Shown: one piece after another, positions 1 to 10,376 of the stretch | Position numbering within the stretch: the stretch's first letter is position 1 | Layout of the letters: each line of letters opens with the position of its first letter | Assembly: GCA_039000515.1 (NCBI GenBank) | Contig: JBCFYV010000285.1 | Location: 29,262 to 93,261, forward strand | Direction of reading: 5' to 3' | Length of the DNA stretch: 64,000 nt | Origin: Timema cristinae | Taxonomy: Eukaryota > Arthropoda > Insecta > Phasmatodea > Timematidae | Made by a program: the position numbers and the translations under genes | Notes under the pieces: generated by a model | What the model saw: only the letters and a program-made list of their open reading frames with translations | Databases searched by the model: none | What the model was told of the DNA's origin: nothing

Positions 1-32
<32 letters not shown>
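1..32. repeat. (TA)16 microsatellite
   Basis: Perfect alternating TA from the first base of the window to position 32. It probably continues to the left outside the window. Confidence 0.95.
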
Positions 33-35
<3 letters not shown>

Positions 36-640
36 GATCGCATCTTACTACTTGAGTGACATTTATTTTGTCTCTTTTTCCTTCTTCTAGTAATTTGGCA
101 CTTGGATAATATTGTACTGTGTTAAGTTTTATTCTTCAACTCAAAGTGTCAAAAGGAACTCATCTCTTGGTACATCAAAACGCGTATTGATTTTAGACCT
201 ATAGTTTATCTGAATATTACAATTAACTTTATGAATGTATAAAAATGAGTTTCCCTTTTATTACTGGTTATAAATTTAACATTAAAAAGATCTTAAAAGC
301 TTTGAAAATATATCTAATATCACATGAGTACTGCATTTCTTTAGACATTTTCTAAATAAAAAAAAATCATATTTTGGGGTGTTTATTGAACATGGCTAAG
401 TTCAACTCTAAAAATGAAATGTGCATTTAAACCAAGAAAACGAATCAAAAAGGCGAAATCAAACACAAATCGTTATAAACTTAAAACAATGAAATATTTT
501 ATCCACATTGTTTTCAGTTAAGTATAAGGGTGCATATGTGGAGAAACTTTATGAAACTTTATGAACAAACTATACATAACTTTATTTATGATTCAAACCA
601 TATAAAAAATTAAGATACAAGTACAAATTAGGGAGCTGTG
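33..640. other. AT-rich spacer, nothing recognised
   Basis: About 600 bases of AT-rich sequence with no open frame of note, no tRNA-like motif and no clear repeat. I see nothing to annotate. Confidence 0.6.
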
Positions 641-648
641 CAACCATA

Positions 649-856
649 AAAAACACTTCGGAGAACTACTAGAAGTGTTTAATATTTAGAATTTTTCCTA
701 ACCTTCAGCAACTAGGGGGTTATGTCGCAAAAAAAAAATCACTTCTGATAGATTCTAGAAGTGTTTAATAGTTTGAATATTTCCTAGTTTCGACAGCTAT
801 GGGGTTATTTCGCAAAACAAAAACCACTTCTGATAGTTTCTAGAGGTGTAAATATA
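649..856. repeat. 85-86 bp tandem repeat, about 2.4 copies
   Basis: The word CACTTC recurs at 654, 740 and 825, giving periods of 86 and 85 bp. Each unit begins with a small hairpin in which CACTTC pairs with GAAGTG about 12 bases later, followed by a TTTCCTA word, a GGGGTTAT word and CGCAAAA. The third unit is truncated and carries a changed GAGGTG arm. Function unknown. Confidence 0.8.
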
Positions 857-940
857 GGCCTAATAGTATTCAGTACAATAAATAATTTGCAACACGTGTA
901 TTAAGTTAATAATTTAAAATTATTACTATTCTTTTAATCT

Positions 941-1010
941 TAGTAGCCGGGATTCAAACTCAAGACCACAACTCCCGGGTGAGTCATGCAGTAACCATTC
1001 ATGTTCTATA
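941..1010 (-). other. Degenerate tRNA-like sequence
   Basis: Read on the minus strand there is a B-box-like word (GAGTTTGAATCCCGGC) and, upstream of it, a poor A-box-like stretch. The acceptor arms do not pair. It is probably the remnant of a tRNA-headed SINE rather than a tRNA gene. Confidence 0.3.
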
Positions 1011-1214
1011 TTAGCGGAAAAAAGAGGTAGTGCTATGACAACACTGTTGTGAACAAAGAGCTGGCAATCCCAGCTTACTTTCCCACTCCAACTGCCCATC
1101 CCCCTCTTCACAACACAACACCCCCCTTCAACCATGTTAAAAATTCCCTGTCAAAATGTTATAGCCTATTCATTCTAGGAGAAGCTTGTTGAACGAATCA
1201 CCTTAATTAGTTTC

Positions 1215-1733
1215 TGTGTTGAAAATTTTCCTAGTTTAAAGAAAAATGGCATTTTTAAGCTTTACCGACCATCATGTTTAATCAATCTTCTTCATTTGGA
1301 AATAATTTGGGTATGACATAGAAACCAATTTGAAGGGTTTCCTTTGGGCTTAAAAATTATATATCACATGGCCACGTAAAGCTTTTTTAAAAGTTCAGGG
1401 TCACCATGATACAATTTTAATTTCAATTTTTCGAAAAAATAATATCTTAAAATATTGAAGAAAATACACTTGTTTACAAATTTCTTAATAGTATGCATGC
1501 CTAAATTCATTTTGGGATCTCGATGGGATCACCTTCAAATTTATTTTAAATAAAATTGGGGTCACCAAAAACACCTGGACAAAGCTTCTCATCACAAACT
1601 CACCAGAATGAATTGGTGCTCAATGGCCTAGATTTTAATTACAAATAAAGAATTTTGTATAAAAACCCACAAGAATTTATATTTTTTTCTTTTACATGGT
1701 ATTTAACATGCTAAGATTTAATACATATGTATG
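1215..1733. repeat. Dispersed repeat R1, copy 1
   Basis: About 500 bp that recur in direct orientation at 36743-37245 with roughly 85-90% identity by eye. Shared landmarks are GTTGAAAATTTTC at the left, TTCTTCATTTGGAAATAAT in the middle and TTAACATGCTAAGATTT at the right end. There is no open frame. It may be a non-autonomous transposon or untranslated part of a larger element; terminal inverted repeats are not evident in this copy. Confidence 0.75.
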
Positions 1734-1739
1734 TATATA

Positions 1740-2820
1740 TCTCCATCCACCCATCCGTCCTACAACAGGATATAGATTAAAAACATTATATATACTAAAA
1801 CTAAAACACGATATATTCCTGTGTAATATTAAATTTGAATATCAATAAATTCAAAGCATTAATTGCTAATTCTATTTACGCGTTTGGCAGGGTGTAGGTC
1901 TGTCCAGTTGGTATTGGTTCCACTTTGATTAAAATTTGTTTGACAGAAACCGGAAGTTTTTCTGGTCTTGGTGGGAACAATAGATGGTTCGGGTCTGTCG
2001 GGAGTGAGCAATGCTAATATTGCTCCTTCAAACAGTTTTTTGATACAGGCACAAAACAATGTATTTTTTGTGTGCCAGGAATAGGTTTTGTGTCAAGGAA
2101 ACGTTTCTTAAGTAACTTATATTGATAACAATGTTCTTCATTTGTACATTAAAAGAAATGAATTGATGCTGGTTTTGATTGGCTCCAATAATATCATTAA
2201 AGTAGTGTCATGATTTAATCCTTATATGTTTCTTAAATGTCTCTAAACCCCAGTTGACAACAGATACCCATTATTTATATGCAATATGCTAAATCAATTG
2301 TTCTTCCATTTTTTCACTTCTCATTTATTTAATCTGTTTCAGGGCAAGAATTATACTCATTGAGGTAACATTTCGGCACAACTCACATAATTTTAGCTAG
2401 ACGTGATTTGTCGTCATCTAATACTATGTTTTTTAAAAGTGCTCCACTACTTATTAATTTTACAGTTTTATGTATTGTACAGAGACAAACAGAATGTGTA
2501 CTACTTTCTCCAACTGGACTATAATTTTTAGGTTTAAGATCTGCACATTTTGAAACCCTATAATTTCTGCGGGATATATTTTTTTATAATACATATATAT
2601 TTTGTTTATATTTCCTAATATTAGTCTTTTTTGCAAAGGTTCACGATATTAATCACCCTCTTTTAAAGACATGAAATCTTTATTGCCTTGCAAAGATGAC
2701 TTATTTCATCACTATTGGAAAAATATTCTACTTTTAGAGGGATTTAATTTTCTTGAACGAACAGATCTTTGGTAACAATGTCGAAATTTAATCCCGTCAC
2801 TTGTACTTTCTACTAAATGA
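1740..2820. other. Spacer, no supported gene
   Basis: AT-rich sequence. A stop-free stretch of 66 codons on the minus strand (1859-2059) is somewhat richer in GC than its surroundings, but it has no recognisable domain and no clear splice sites, so I do not call it a gene. Confidence 0.5.
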
Positions 2821-2824
2821 GTTT

Positions 2825-3691
2825 TTCTTTTAGTCGAAATAAATAAAGATCAAGTCAGAATAGTCCAGAGTAGTGAATCAGAATAAATTAGGAACTATTT
2901 GTAATAAATAAGGAACAAGCTGAAAAAAATTATGATGTCCATTTCCGAATCGGTAAGAAACGAGTTTACATTTTATAAATAAGAGAGTGTTGAACAAAAC
3001 TATTAAGATTAAAGTGAAATGGAATGAATGATAAACATAAGGAATTATGAGTTGGTATAAATAATAAAAAAAACATGTCAGAATACATAAGATATGTGTC
3101 TGAATAAATAAGGTGAATGTAGGGTCATACAAAGTGTAACGAGTAGGAATAAATAAGGAATGAGTAAAAATAAGTAATATAATACTTTACATAAATCCAG
3201 AACATATTGGAATCTATGATAAAACTAGTCTGAATAAAAAAAGAACGAGCAGGATTAAATAAAGAATGCTTGGTAATATAAAATAAAAAAAGTCTTATAA
3301 ATGATTATGAAATGTGTAAGAATAAATTAGCAATAAATCAGAATAAATAATAAATAAAAAGTTGGCTAGAGAAAGGAACAGTTACAAATGGCTAGGGATC
3401 GAGTTGAAATAAGTTATTGACGAATTTTAATAAATTGGGAAAGAGTCAAAACAAGCTAGGAACAAGTCAAAATAAATTAGGTACGAGCCAAATTAGGCTA
3501 TCAACAAGTCGAAATAAATTAGAAAAGATTCACAATATTAGAATGTTAGAACTTGTCAGAATAATTATGGAAGAATTTTTCAAAATAATCAAGGAAATTT
3601 TCAGAATAAACAATAATTATGTTGGAATAAAGTATGAATGTGTCATAATATATATGTAACTATTTGTAGTAGATAAAGAAGAAGATTAAAT
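2825..3691. repeat. Degenerate purine-rich minisatellite (GAATAAATAAGGAA type)
   Basis: The plus strand is built from loose variants of a unit of about 20 bp, containing GAATAAATAAGGAA followed by a short GAGTCA- or CAAGTC-like word. Units are too diverged for a clean period. The plus strand is very poor in pyrimidines, so long open frames appear on the minus strand; these are composition artefacts. The array is cut by the gypsy insertion and resumes at 12003. Confidence 0.7.
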
Positions 3692-5311
3692 TGTAATCCC
3701 AAAGCTCCAAACTAGAGGGATACAAAACATAAATATAAACAAAATCTACAGTTAAAGGGAAATAAAATAGAATATAGAGGAGCGCGCAGAGTGAATATCC
3801 TAAGTTGTGAATTATAAAATGCTGGACATTTAGCATGTCCCCAGCGCACGCCACTCACTCTTATGAGTAGCGGGAAAACACGGTCCACCTTCACTGGTTA
3901 CCTGACATATCAATATATAAAAAGGTTGAAGGCTAATCCCTCGCACCTTTTCTAGACATAGGGATAATATGGCGTATTTATGAAATAGAATAACTTCAAG
4001 CCTTAGAATCATTTAGCTTTAATTAATGCCAAACTTTATTAAATAATAAGCATATTATTTGAAGAGCATTTCATAATTCAGTTATATATATATTATCAAA
4101 AAAAAAAAATATATAGTTCCATAAATATTTACTCTTTTCCTTCTAATCGTTACATTATTTATTAAGTACCCTAAACATATTACGTAAAGACAATTATTGA
4201 TGGATAACATTAACTTAATATGATCATACGTCATATAGTAAATAATCTTATCAAACTAACACATTTTTGATGTTGTTGCACAAAGCCACCTGTTACTAAA
4301 AGTTTTAGTTCCATCAAAATACCTCATACCACTACCATTAAACTTTAACGCTAACAACCTACTAGCGTAACTCACAAAAGCTTTAGCCTATGTCCTAAAC
4401 AAGGAGTATAATACAATTATAAGTATCAAGGATATTTCCTAACATTGCCCCATTAAGTTTGTTTATTTGTTACTATTTTGGCACAAAAAGATAATGACAA
4501 AACTATCCTAAAAACAACAATCAAGAAACTAGTAAAAAAAAAAATATATAAAGTTAAGTTGATCTATATAATAATCTAGTGCAATACTCCATTCTGCTAA
4601 CATTGAAATTCTCAGCACCATATTCCAAACACTTTCCCGCCTTAACGTTTACCAAACCCAAAGTGCCATATTTACAATAGAGACAAAAAAGTTACTTGGT
4701 TGAGAATAAAGTTCACGCATAATGCCTAATATTCATAATACAGAAGATGCCTGACTTTACAATACGCTCATTATAAAATATATCAAAAGACGAAGATTAA
4801 CCCAAATACATTATAATTAAATTTGATAAAAGATCTAAAAAGAATTTTGACTAGTTCCCAAATTTACATTTAACCGAAATTGGATTTTATTCTTACATTA
4901 ATATAATATGTCCTTTACGCCGACGCTTATCCCTACATGGTCGCAGCCAAGTCCAAGAGTGGCGTCTTCCTCGACGGATGGTCTTTTATATGGCTCACTC
5001 ATCGAACAGGATAGGCACAAAGGAAGGGGGGCGCGCGGGCAGAAGAACATTCCATATTATTCTGGCAACGCCTGGCAGTTACCATCTTGTTCTCGTTTCT
5101 TGAAGTTGGGTGGACTGATTATGTTAGCGGTGGTGCCGGGCTCTGGTGGCGAGAGGCAGAACTCGGCTCAGTCTTGGCAGTTGTTCACTTGTGGTTCGTG
5201 TAGTCGGGTGTTTGTTTGCGCACGGCGCTCGGCCAGATTAGTGGTATTGGGTAAGTGAAATATTATGCTTGACTGTCCCCATTTTGTTGACTTGGAGCAA
5301 TAATTGCTACA
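3692..5311 (-). repeat. 3' LTR of the gypsy element
   Basis: Long terminal repeat of 1620 bp, matching 10377-11998 almost base for base. Differences seen are T/C near 5107, G/C near 5236, and one base each in two poly-A runs. The GC-rich half near 4908-5250 contrasts with the AT-rich rest; an apparent 116-codon frame there is repeated in both LTRs and has no recognisable domain. Confidence 0.95.
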
Positions 5312-5313
5312 AA

Positions 5314-5325
5314 TCTCCCTCCCTT
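5314..5325 (-). promoter_or_regulatory. Polypurine tract of the gypsy element
   Basis: On the minus strand AAGGGAGGGAGA lies two bases before the TG that opens the 3' LTR. This is the position and composition expected for the primer of plus-strand DNA synthesis. Confidence 0.85.
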
Positions 5326-6095
5326 GATCTTGCGTGGGGGGAGGGGGGGGGTTGTCGTTGGCACCGCTGATTGTTCCTGGCTTCTCGGGAAGACGGAGAT
5401 GCTCGGGGTTACTCTCGTCGTTCTTCTTGCGTCATCCTCAGCACGGTCCAGCACCGCTTCCCCATAGACATCTGGGCCCATATATTTTGAGAAGGCGCAT
5501 CTCTAGCCGTTGGCCGTCTCATGCCGGATGGTTATACCATCCGCCCACGCTTGGTCTTGCTCGCGGCCACCCAGGAAAGCTTCTCTAGGAGTCGCCATTG
5601 CCTTCTGCCAGGTCGTTTCTCCATAGTGTTCCCCTCCGCCGCGCACAGAACAGGAAAAAAAAATTAGGGAACGGAAGACGTGGGGTAAAGGGAGTTCTCC
5701 GAGCTGCACATAAGAGACAAGTATTAGAGTTCATTTTCTTGCAAGACCATATTCAATGAGCCGTTTTATTCACACCCTCGCTCTCATACGAGGATGGAAA
5801 TAGCGTAAATCTTCAGAGGAAGGCTTGAGGACATAACGCACATCACGCACTCCGTCACTATGAATGGTCTCACTTTGTCCTACTATCTGGCCCAAATTGC
5901 TGCTTATATAATAAGCAGTGGTCACTATCACATCTTTCGTAAATTCAACAATTCCATTAAGATGGAATTCACAAATAATTTAAAGTTCATTTTGCCACGG
6001 GCCCGGGCTTTCATCATGGTGATACTCCTATTTAAAACTAACTTATAACTATACATATATGCAAAATATTTAACCTAAATTACACACATTTACGC
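5326..6095 (-). other. Noncoding 3' region of the gypsy element
   Basis: About 770 bases between the end of pol and the polypurine tract. The first half is GC-rich and contains a G9 run near 5343 on the plus strand; the second half is AT-rich. Several short frames overlap here on both strands, none with a domain or a start context that supports a gene. I see no signal peptide, transmembrane pair or other envelope-like trait. Confidence 0.6.
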
Positions 6096-9000
6096 TCATT
6101 TATCCCTATGGACTCTTGGACTCGCGCTTTTTATGTGGCTGACGTGAGCGCGTCTCGTCTCGGTGTCGTCTGCAACTTTCTGAAGGAGGACCGTGACAGG
6201 GGTGAGGAACTTAGTCACCTCCCACGGGCCACACCACTTGGGACACAGCTTAGCCTTTTTTTTGTCGACCGCGGAGCTCAAGGGGAAATCTTTACATAGA
6301 ACAAGGTCTCCAACTTTAAATGAAACGGGAATCCTACCTTTGTTATATGCATTAGCCACCCTTTTCTGTGCCTTCCTAAGATGGTCCAAGACACTCCTAC
6401 ATCTATCCTCCAAGGAAACCTCGTCACTATCCATTAACAGGGGATGAATGTCCCAAATATTAAATAATGGGTGGACCAGCTCCCGCCCAAGGAACACGGA
6501 AGCCGGCGAGCATCCAGTCGACTCGTGATAGGCGGAGTTAAAAGCCATATTCAAAAAATCTAACTCTCTATCCCACTTCTGTTGTACTTGATTATGAAAA
6601 ATAGTCAGGGCTATTCCAGGTTCCTGTTAAACCTTTCTACATGGTTAGGTCCCGGATGGTAAGGACTGGTAGTGATATGCCTGATGCCCCACCCGAAGCA
6701 CATGTCATGAAAAGTAGCTGATCTGAAACAGGGTCCGTTATCACTCACTATGGTCTTGGGGGCCCCAAAGAATGCCCACACACGCCGACACAGGGCGTTT
6801 ACAGTAGTAGTTGCTTTCATGTTCCGTAAAGGAATCAAAATAACGAATTTGGAAAATGCATCAACCAAAACAAGAATACAAGAGTTACCTAGGGATGATC
6901 GGGTGATAGGCCCCACATAATCAACGAACACCTTCTCCCAGGGGCGTTGGGCTACATCGGCCGAATGCAGCCCAACCCTGGAATTATGGGCAGGTTTGGC
7001 CATCTGACAGTCTTCACACCGACTAACCCATTCCTTCACGTCCTGATATTGCCCAGGCCAAAAGAATTCTCTCGAGATTTTCTTGACCGTCTTTAACACA
7101 CCAAGGTGACCTCCAAATATCGAATTGTGAAAATATTTCATTAACATGGGGCGTACAGACGCCGGAACAACAACCTTCCTACCTTTTCCTCTAGCCATGG
7201 TAATAACAAGAAGATCTCTCAAAATAGAATACTGACCCACCTGTTCCCCTTTCCTGATCCTCTCCATAATCTCACGACACCATGGGTCACTGCCCTGATG
7301 ATCCCTGATAGAAACAAAGGACTCGGGTATCGATTTAATAACCAGCGAAGTGGGCGTAATTTCCTCTGCACCAATGGGATTACAGTCTTCTGCCATGCGT
7401 GATAGAGCATCCGCAGTAACGTTTAGTTTCCCAGAGATGTGATGGGTCGAAAATTTGAATCTTGATAACCTCCAGACCCATCTCCCTACTTTGCCTAATT
7501 GTTTTGGATGATTCCACATCCATGCCAGCGCCATGTTGTCAGTGTATAATTCAAATTTTCTCTGCTCTAAATAATCCGCGAACCGTTCTATACCAGTAAC
7601 ACAAGCAAGGCATTCCTTTTCATAGGCACTGTACCTTCTCTCGGCCTCGGTGAGTGTCCGGCTAGCGAACGCCACCGGCCTGACACCCTCCGGAGTCCGT
7701 TGAGAAAGCACAGCACCCAGAGCAATTGCAGAAGCATCCACGTGAAGAAGAAAGGGCATAGAAAAGTCGGGCATCCGCAATACCTCTGGTGAGATGAGTT
7801 TACTTTTAAGCAAATCGAAGGCACGAGCTTGCTCCTCACCCCAACAAAAGACAACGCCCTTCTTTTTTAATGAGTTAAGAGGCGCGGCTATTTCAGAGAA
7901 AGATGGAATGAACCTAGCATAATATGCGCACATCCCAATGAAACGCATGACACCCTTAAGATTTCTGGGCGGGGGATAATCAACAATGGGGCGGATGCGC
8001 TCTGGGTCTATGAGAAGATTCCCCGAACAGATAACATACCCAAGATATTTAATAGATGGCTTTGCCCACGTGACCTTATCAGGATTAACCGTTAAGCCTA
8101 CTCTACGCAAGCGACATAATACTTCCTCTAAATGCTTTACATGATCACTCATCGAGTCGCTATACACACATATATCGTCTAAATAGTTGAATACATAATA
8201 AAATTTAATATCAGCAAGAACGTGATCCAAAACGCGACTCAACGCCTGTCCACCAATACTACAACCGAGAGGAACGCGATTAAACTCATACTGTCTCCAT
8301 GGGGTGACAAATGCCGTATATTTTTTTGATGACTCGACCAGGGCGCATTGTAGAAAACTTGCATTAAGATCAATTAAACTGAACACTTTCGCCCTACCTA
8401 AGTGCTGAAAGGCTGAGTCAATACTTGGCATCGGATAAGGATCGAACTGGATTTTTTTGTTGATTTTCCTATAGTCCACAACCAATCTATAACCTTCCCC
8501 CTTCTTAGGTATAATGAAAGCGGGACTGGCATATGGAGAATTAGATGGACGTATGACTCCTTTGGACTCTAGATCATCAATCAACTCTCTAAATATCTTC
8601 ATTTTTGGGGGGGCGCAAGAGTAGGGACCTGACCTCACAGGAATCTTGTCCTCCACCACAATTTCATAAGGTAATGCGTCACATTTTCCAAGTCTAGGAG
8701 TAATAACATCCGAAAACCTTGAGATAATCCCATTAACCATATCTTCGTCACTATTCATAACATACATAGAAGACTTAATAGAAGAATGACACAAAGCAAT
8801 AATATATCTTGGGGCGAATTCGAAAGACAATTCTCCACGACTAGAATTAATTATAGCACGGGTTTCCCATAAGAAATCATTACCCAAAATGATATCATAG
8901 GGGAGGGCAGGAACACAAAACAAACTTCTTTTCCAAGAAAAACCAGCTATTTTAATGGACAAATTTATCTTCTTACTAGCTAATAACAAGTTTCCATTTC

Positions 9001-9238
9001 CCACAATGAATGGCCTAGTATCGATATGTTCAATAGGAATTTTCTTCGACCCAATTACACTATCCAAAAAGGTAGAGTTGATAAATGATCCACTGGAGCC
9101 AGTATCCAGCAAGGCAGAGCCAGTCTTTGACCCAATCGTAACCCCAACAACAGGAGGGAGGGGATAATTATGCTTAGAAACCTTACGCGTGGTGGGCCCC
9201 TTTTCACCACCCCGCGTTACGCGTTTCCCGCTAAACAG
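6096..9238 (-). pseudogene. pol: Gypsy pol polyprotein (protease-RT-RNase H-integrase), frameshifted
   Basis: The pol frame opens at 9238, just after a TGA, and is meant to be entered by -1 frameshifting from gag at 9229-9223; its first ATG-like codon is only a TTG at the protease. Counting from that TTG (9112), the protease LDTGS motif is at residues 2-6, RT has RLVVDYRK near 209 and the YLDD catalytic box at 310-313, RNase H has D459, E500, D525 and D568, and the integrase zinc finger has H662, H669, C699 and C702. The integrase triad is D731, D791 and E826. The frame ends at a TAG at 6611-6613, only seven residues past the catalytic Glu. The integrase C-terminal part, with its GPY-like module (KWCGPWEV), continues in another frame to 6096. 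A single lost base near 6617 explains this. All catalytic residues are intact; the lesion is the frame change alone. Confidence 0.93.
9159..9229 (-). promoter_or_regulatory. -1 programmed ribosomal frameshift signal, gag to pol
   Basis: On the minus strand the heptamer GGGAAAC (9229-9223) is in the register G GGA AAC relative to gag, the X XXY YYZ form needed for -1 slippage. The gag stop TAA follows at 9219-9217. After a 5-nt spacer a hairpin pairs ACGCG (9217-9213) and TGGTG (9209-9205) with CACCA and CGCGT (9194-9185), with a GGG bulge. Loop bases AGGGG (9201-9197) can pair with CCCCT (9163-9159), giving a possible H-type pseudoknot. The pol frame is closed by TGA at 9241-9239, so the switch has to occur in the 22 bases 9238-9217, exactly where the heptamer lies. 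GGGAAAC is a known retroviral slippery site. The structure itself is inferred, not folded by program. Confidence 0.85.
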
Positions 9239-10301
9239 TCACGTTGGTAATGCCCAAAACGACCACATCGAAAACACTTGATACGAGATACATCTAATCG
9301 TCTTCCTGATCTGATAACACCAAGAGGCCTTGCTCCGCGGGTAGCAGAAATATTAGAATCAAGCGGCGTAGTTGCCGAGGCTGAAACCACCCTATTTTGA
9401 GGGGAGATATTCTGAACTCGCGTTGGATAGTTTTCAAGATACTATTTTTCTGCTAGTAACGAACCCTCAATATTACTGGCCAATGAATATAACTCTGCCA
9501 GGGTGGTTGGTCTGTGTGAGAATATAAAATGTCTCCGCGTCAACGGGGAGACATTTTCTAAAATAATTTCAACTACCTCTTCCTCCACTAGGTTGAGATT
9601 TAATATCTCCGCGGATTCAGAGATAGCCAATATAAACAATCGAAATGGTTCCTGAGGCCGCTGAAACCGTCGCAACTTTTCGTTACAAAGTCTCTCCTTC
9701 TCTCTCTTTGAGCATAAAGACTCAAGGATGCGACTTTTTACCATATTCCAAGGAAGACCTAATTGTAAACATTCCGAAACTAGATGCGCTAAAAAACCGG
9801 AAGTTCTCCCTAAACATAACGTAAGGAACTCCACATCGCCTATAAGTCTAAGTTTAGCAATTCTATTAGCTTCTAACAGGAAATTAAACAAAGCAGAACA
9901 AGACTGGCCGTCACAAACTGGAAGTAGCTTCAAACGCTCACTAGCAACTTTACTCTGAGTTTTAGAGACGGCAGTAACCGGCTGATAACTAACCGAATCC
10001 CCGGGGGGAGTGATCTGCTTATGAGCCCCATCTAATTCTAAAGGACCTGACTTGCATGGATCGGAGTGTTCCAAGGGGGGTGGCTAATGTCATAGCTAAT
10101 ATTAATATTGTCTGTGTCGCTGGACTTACTGATACTTTCAGACAGCAGGGACCGCAACACACCAACAGTAGCCTCGGGGGGAAATGATATATTTCTCGCC
10201 TTGAGCTCCCGGTGAAGCTCCCCAGTTTTGAGTCCATAGACGTCCGATCTGGTGCTGATCAAGCTTCCCAGTGGGGTGGCCATGTCGGAGGATGAGTTCA
10301 T
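9217..10301 (-). pseudogene. gag: Gypsy gag with CCHC zinc knuckle, broken twice
   Basis: Structural protein of the element. I place the start at the ATG at 10301, or 10283 where the context is GACATGG. The N-terminal part has a SAP-like stretch (LKTGELHRELKARN). After a run of six C on the minus strand (10080-10075) the frame changes, consistent with loss of one base. A helical capsid-like region follows to about 9445. An in-frame TAG interrupts it at 9444-9442. Beyond that stop the frame stays open and encodes a single zinc knuckle, C-X2-C-X4-H-X4-C, at 9276-9235, then the TAA at 9219-9217 just past the slippery heptamer. The C-run change could be a sequencing error; the TAG is less easily explained that way. 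Confidence 0.85.
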
Positions 10302-10359
10302 GAAACAGGTCAAAAAACACAATTAGGATAGAGAAGTAACACTTACGCGCACTCTATAT

Positions 10360-10375
10360 AGCAGGGTGGCGCAGC
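10360..10375 (-). promoter_or_regulatory. Atypical primer-binding site, complementary to the 5' end of initiator Met tRNA
   Basis: The primer-binding site should lie directly after the 5' LTR. No TGG, the usual complement of a tRNA CCA end, occurs there. Instead the plus strand reads AGCAGGGTGGCGCAGC, one base from the LTR. From memory the first 16 nt of animal initiator Met tRNA are AGCAGAGTGGCGCAG followed by C or T, so 15 (or 14) of 16 match. The polarity is right: such a tRNA fragment would have its 3' end facing the LTR. Use of a 5' tRNA fragment is an inference; a 5' half of this tRNA is the known primer of the copia element. Confidence 0.55.
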
Positions 10376-10376
10376 T

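Noticed and set aside
2878..3132. 84-codon hydrophobic minus-strand frame
   Set aside because: Produced by the purine-rich minisatellite, which lacks stop codons on the complementary strand and mimics membrane proteins.
4908..5258. 116-codon frame inside the LTR
   Set aside because: Present in both LTRs as part of the repeat, no domain, no evidence of translation; LTR GC-rich sequence explains it.
5326..6095. Envelope gene of an endogenous retrovirus
   Set aside because: No frame longer than about 80 codons, no signal peptide, cleavage site or membrane anchor.
9112..9115. Independent start of pol at the protease
   Set aside because: The codon is TTG, and the frame is open back to 9238 where the frameshift signal sits, so pol is a fusion product of gag.
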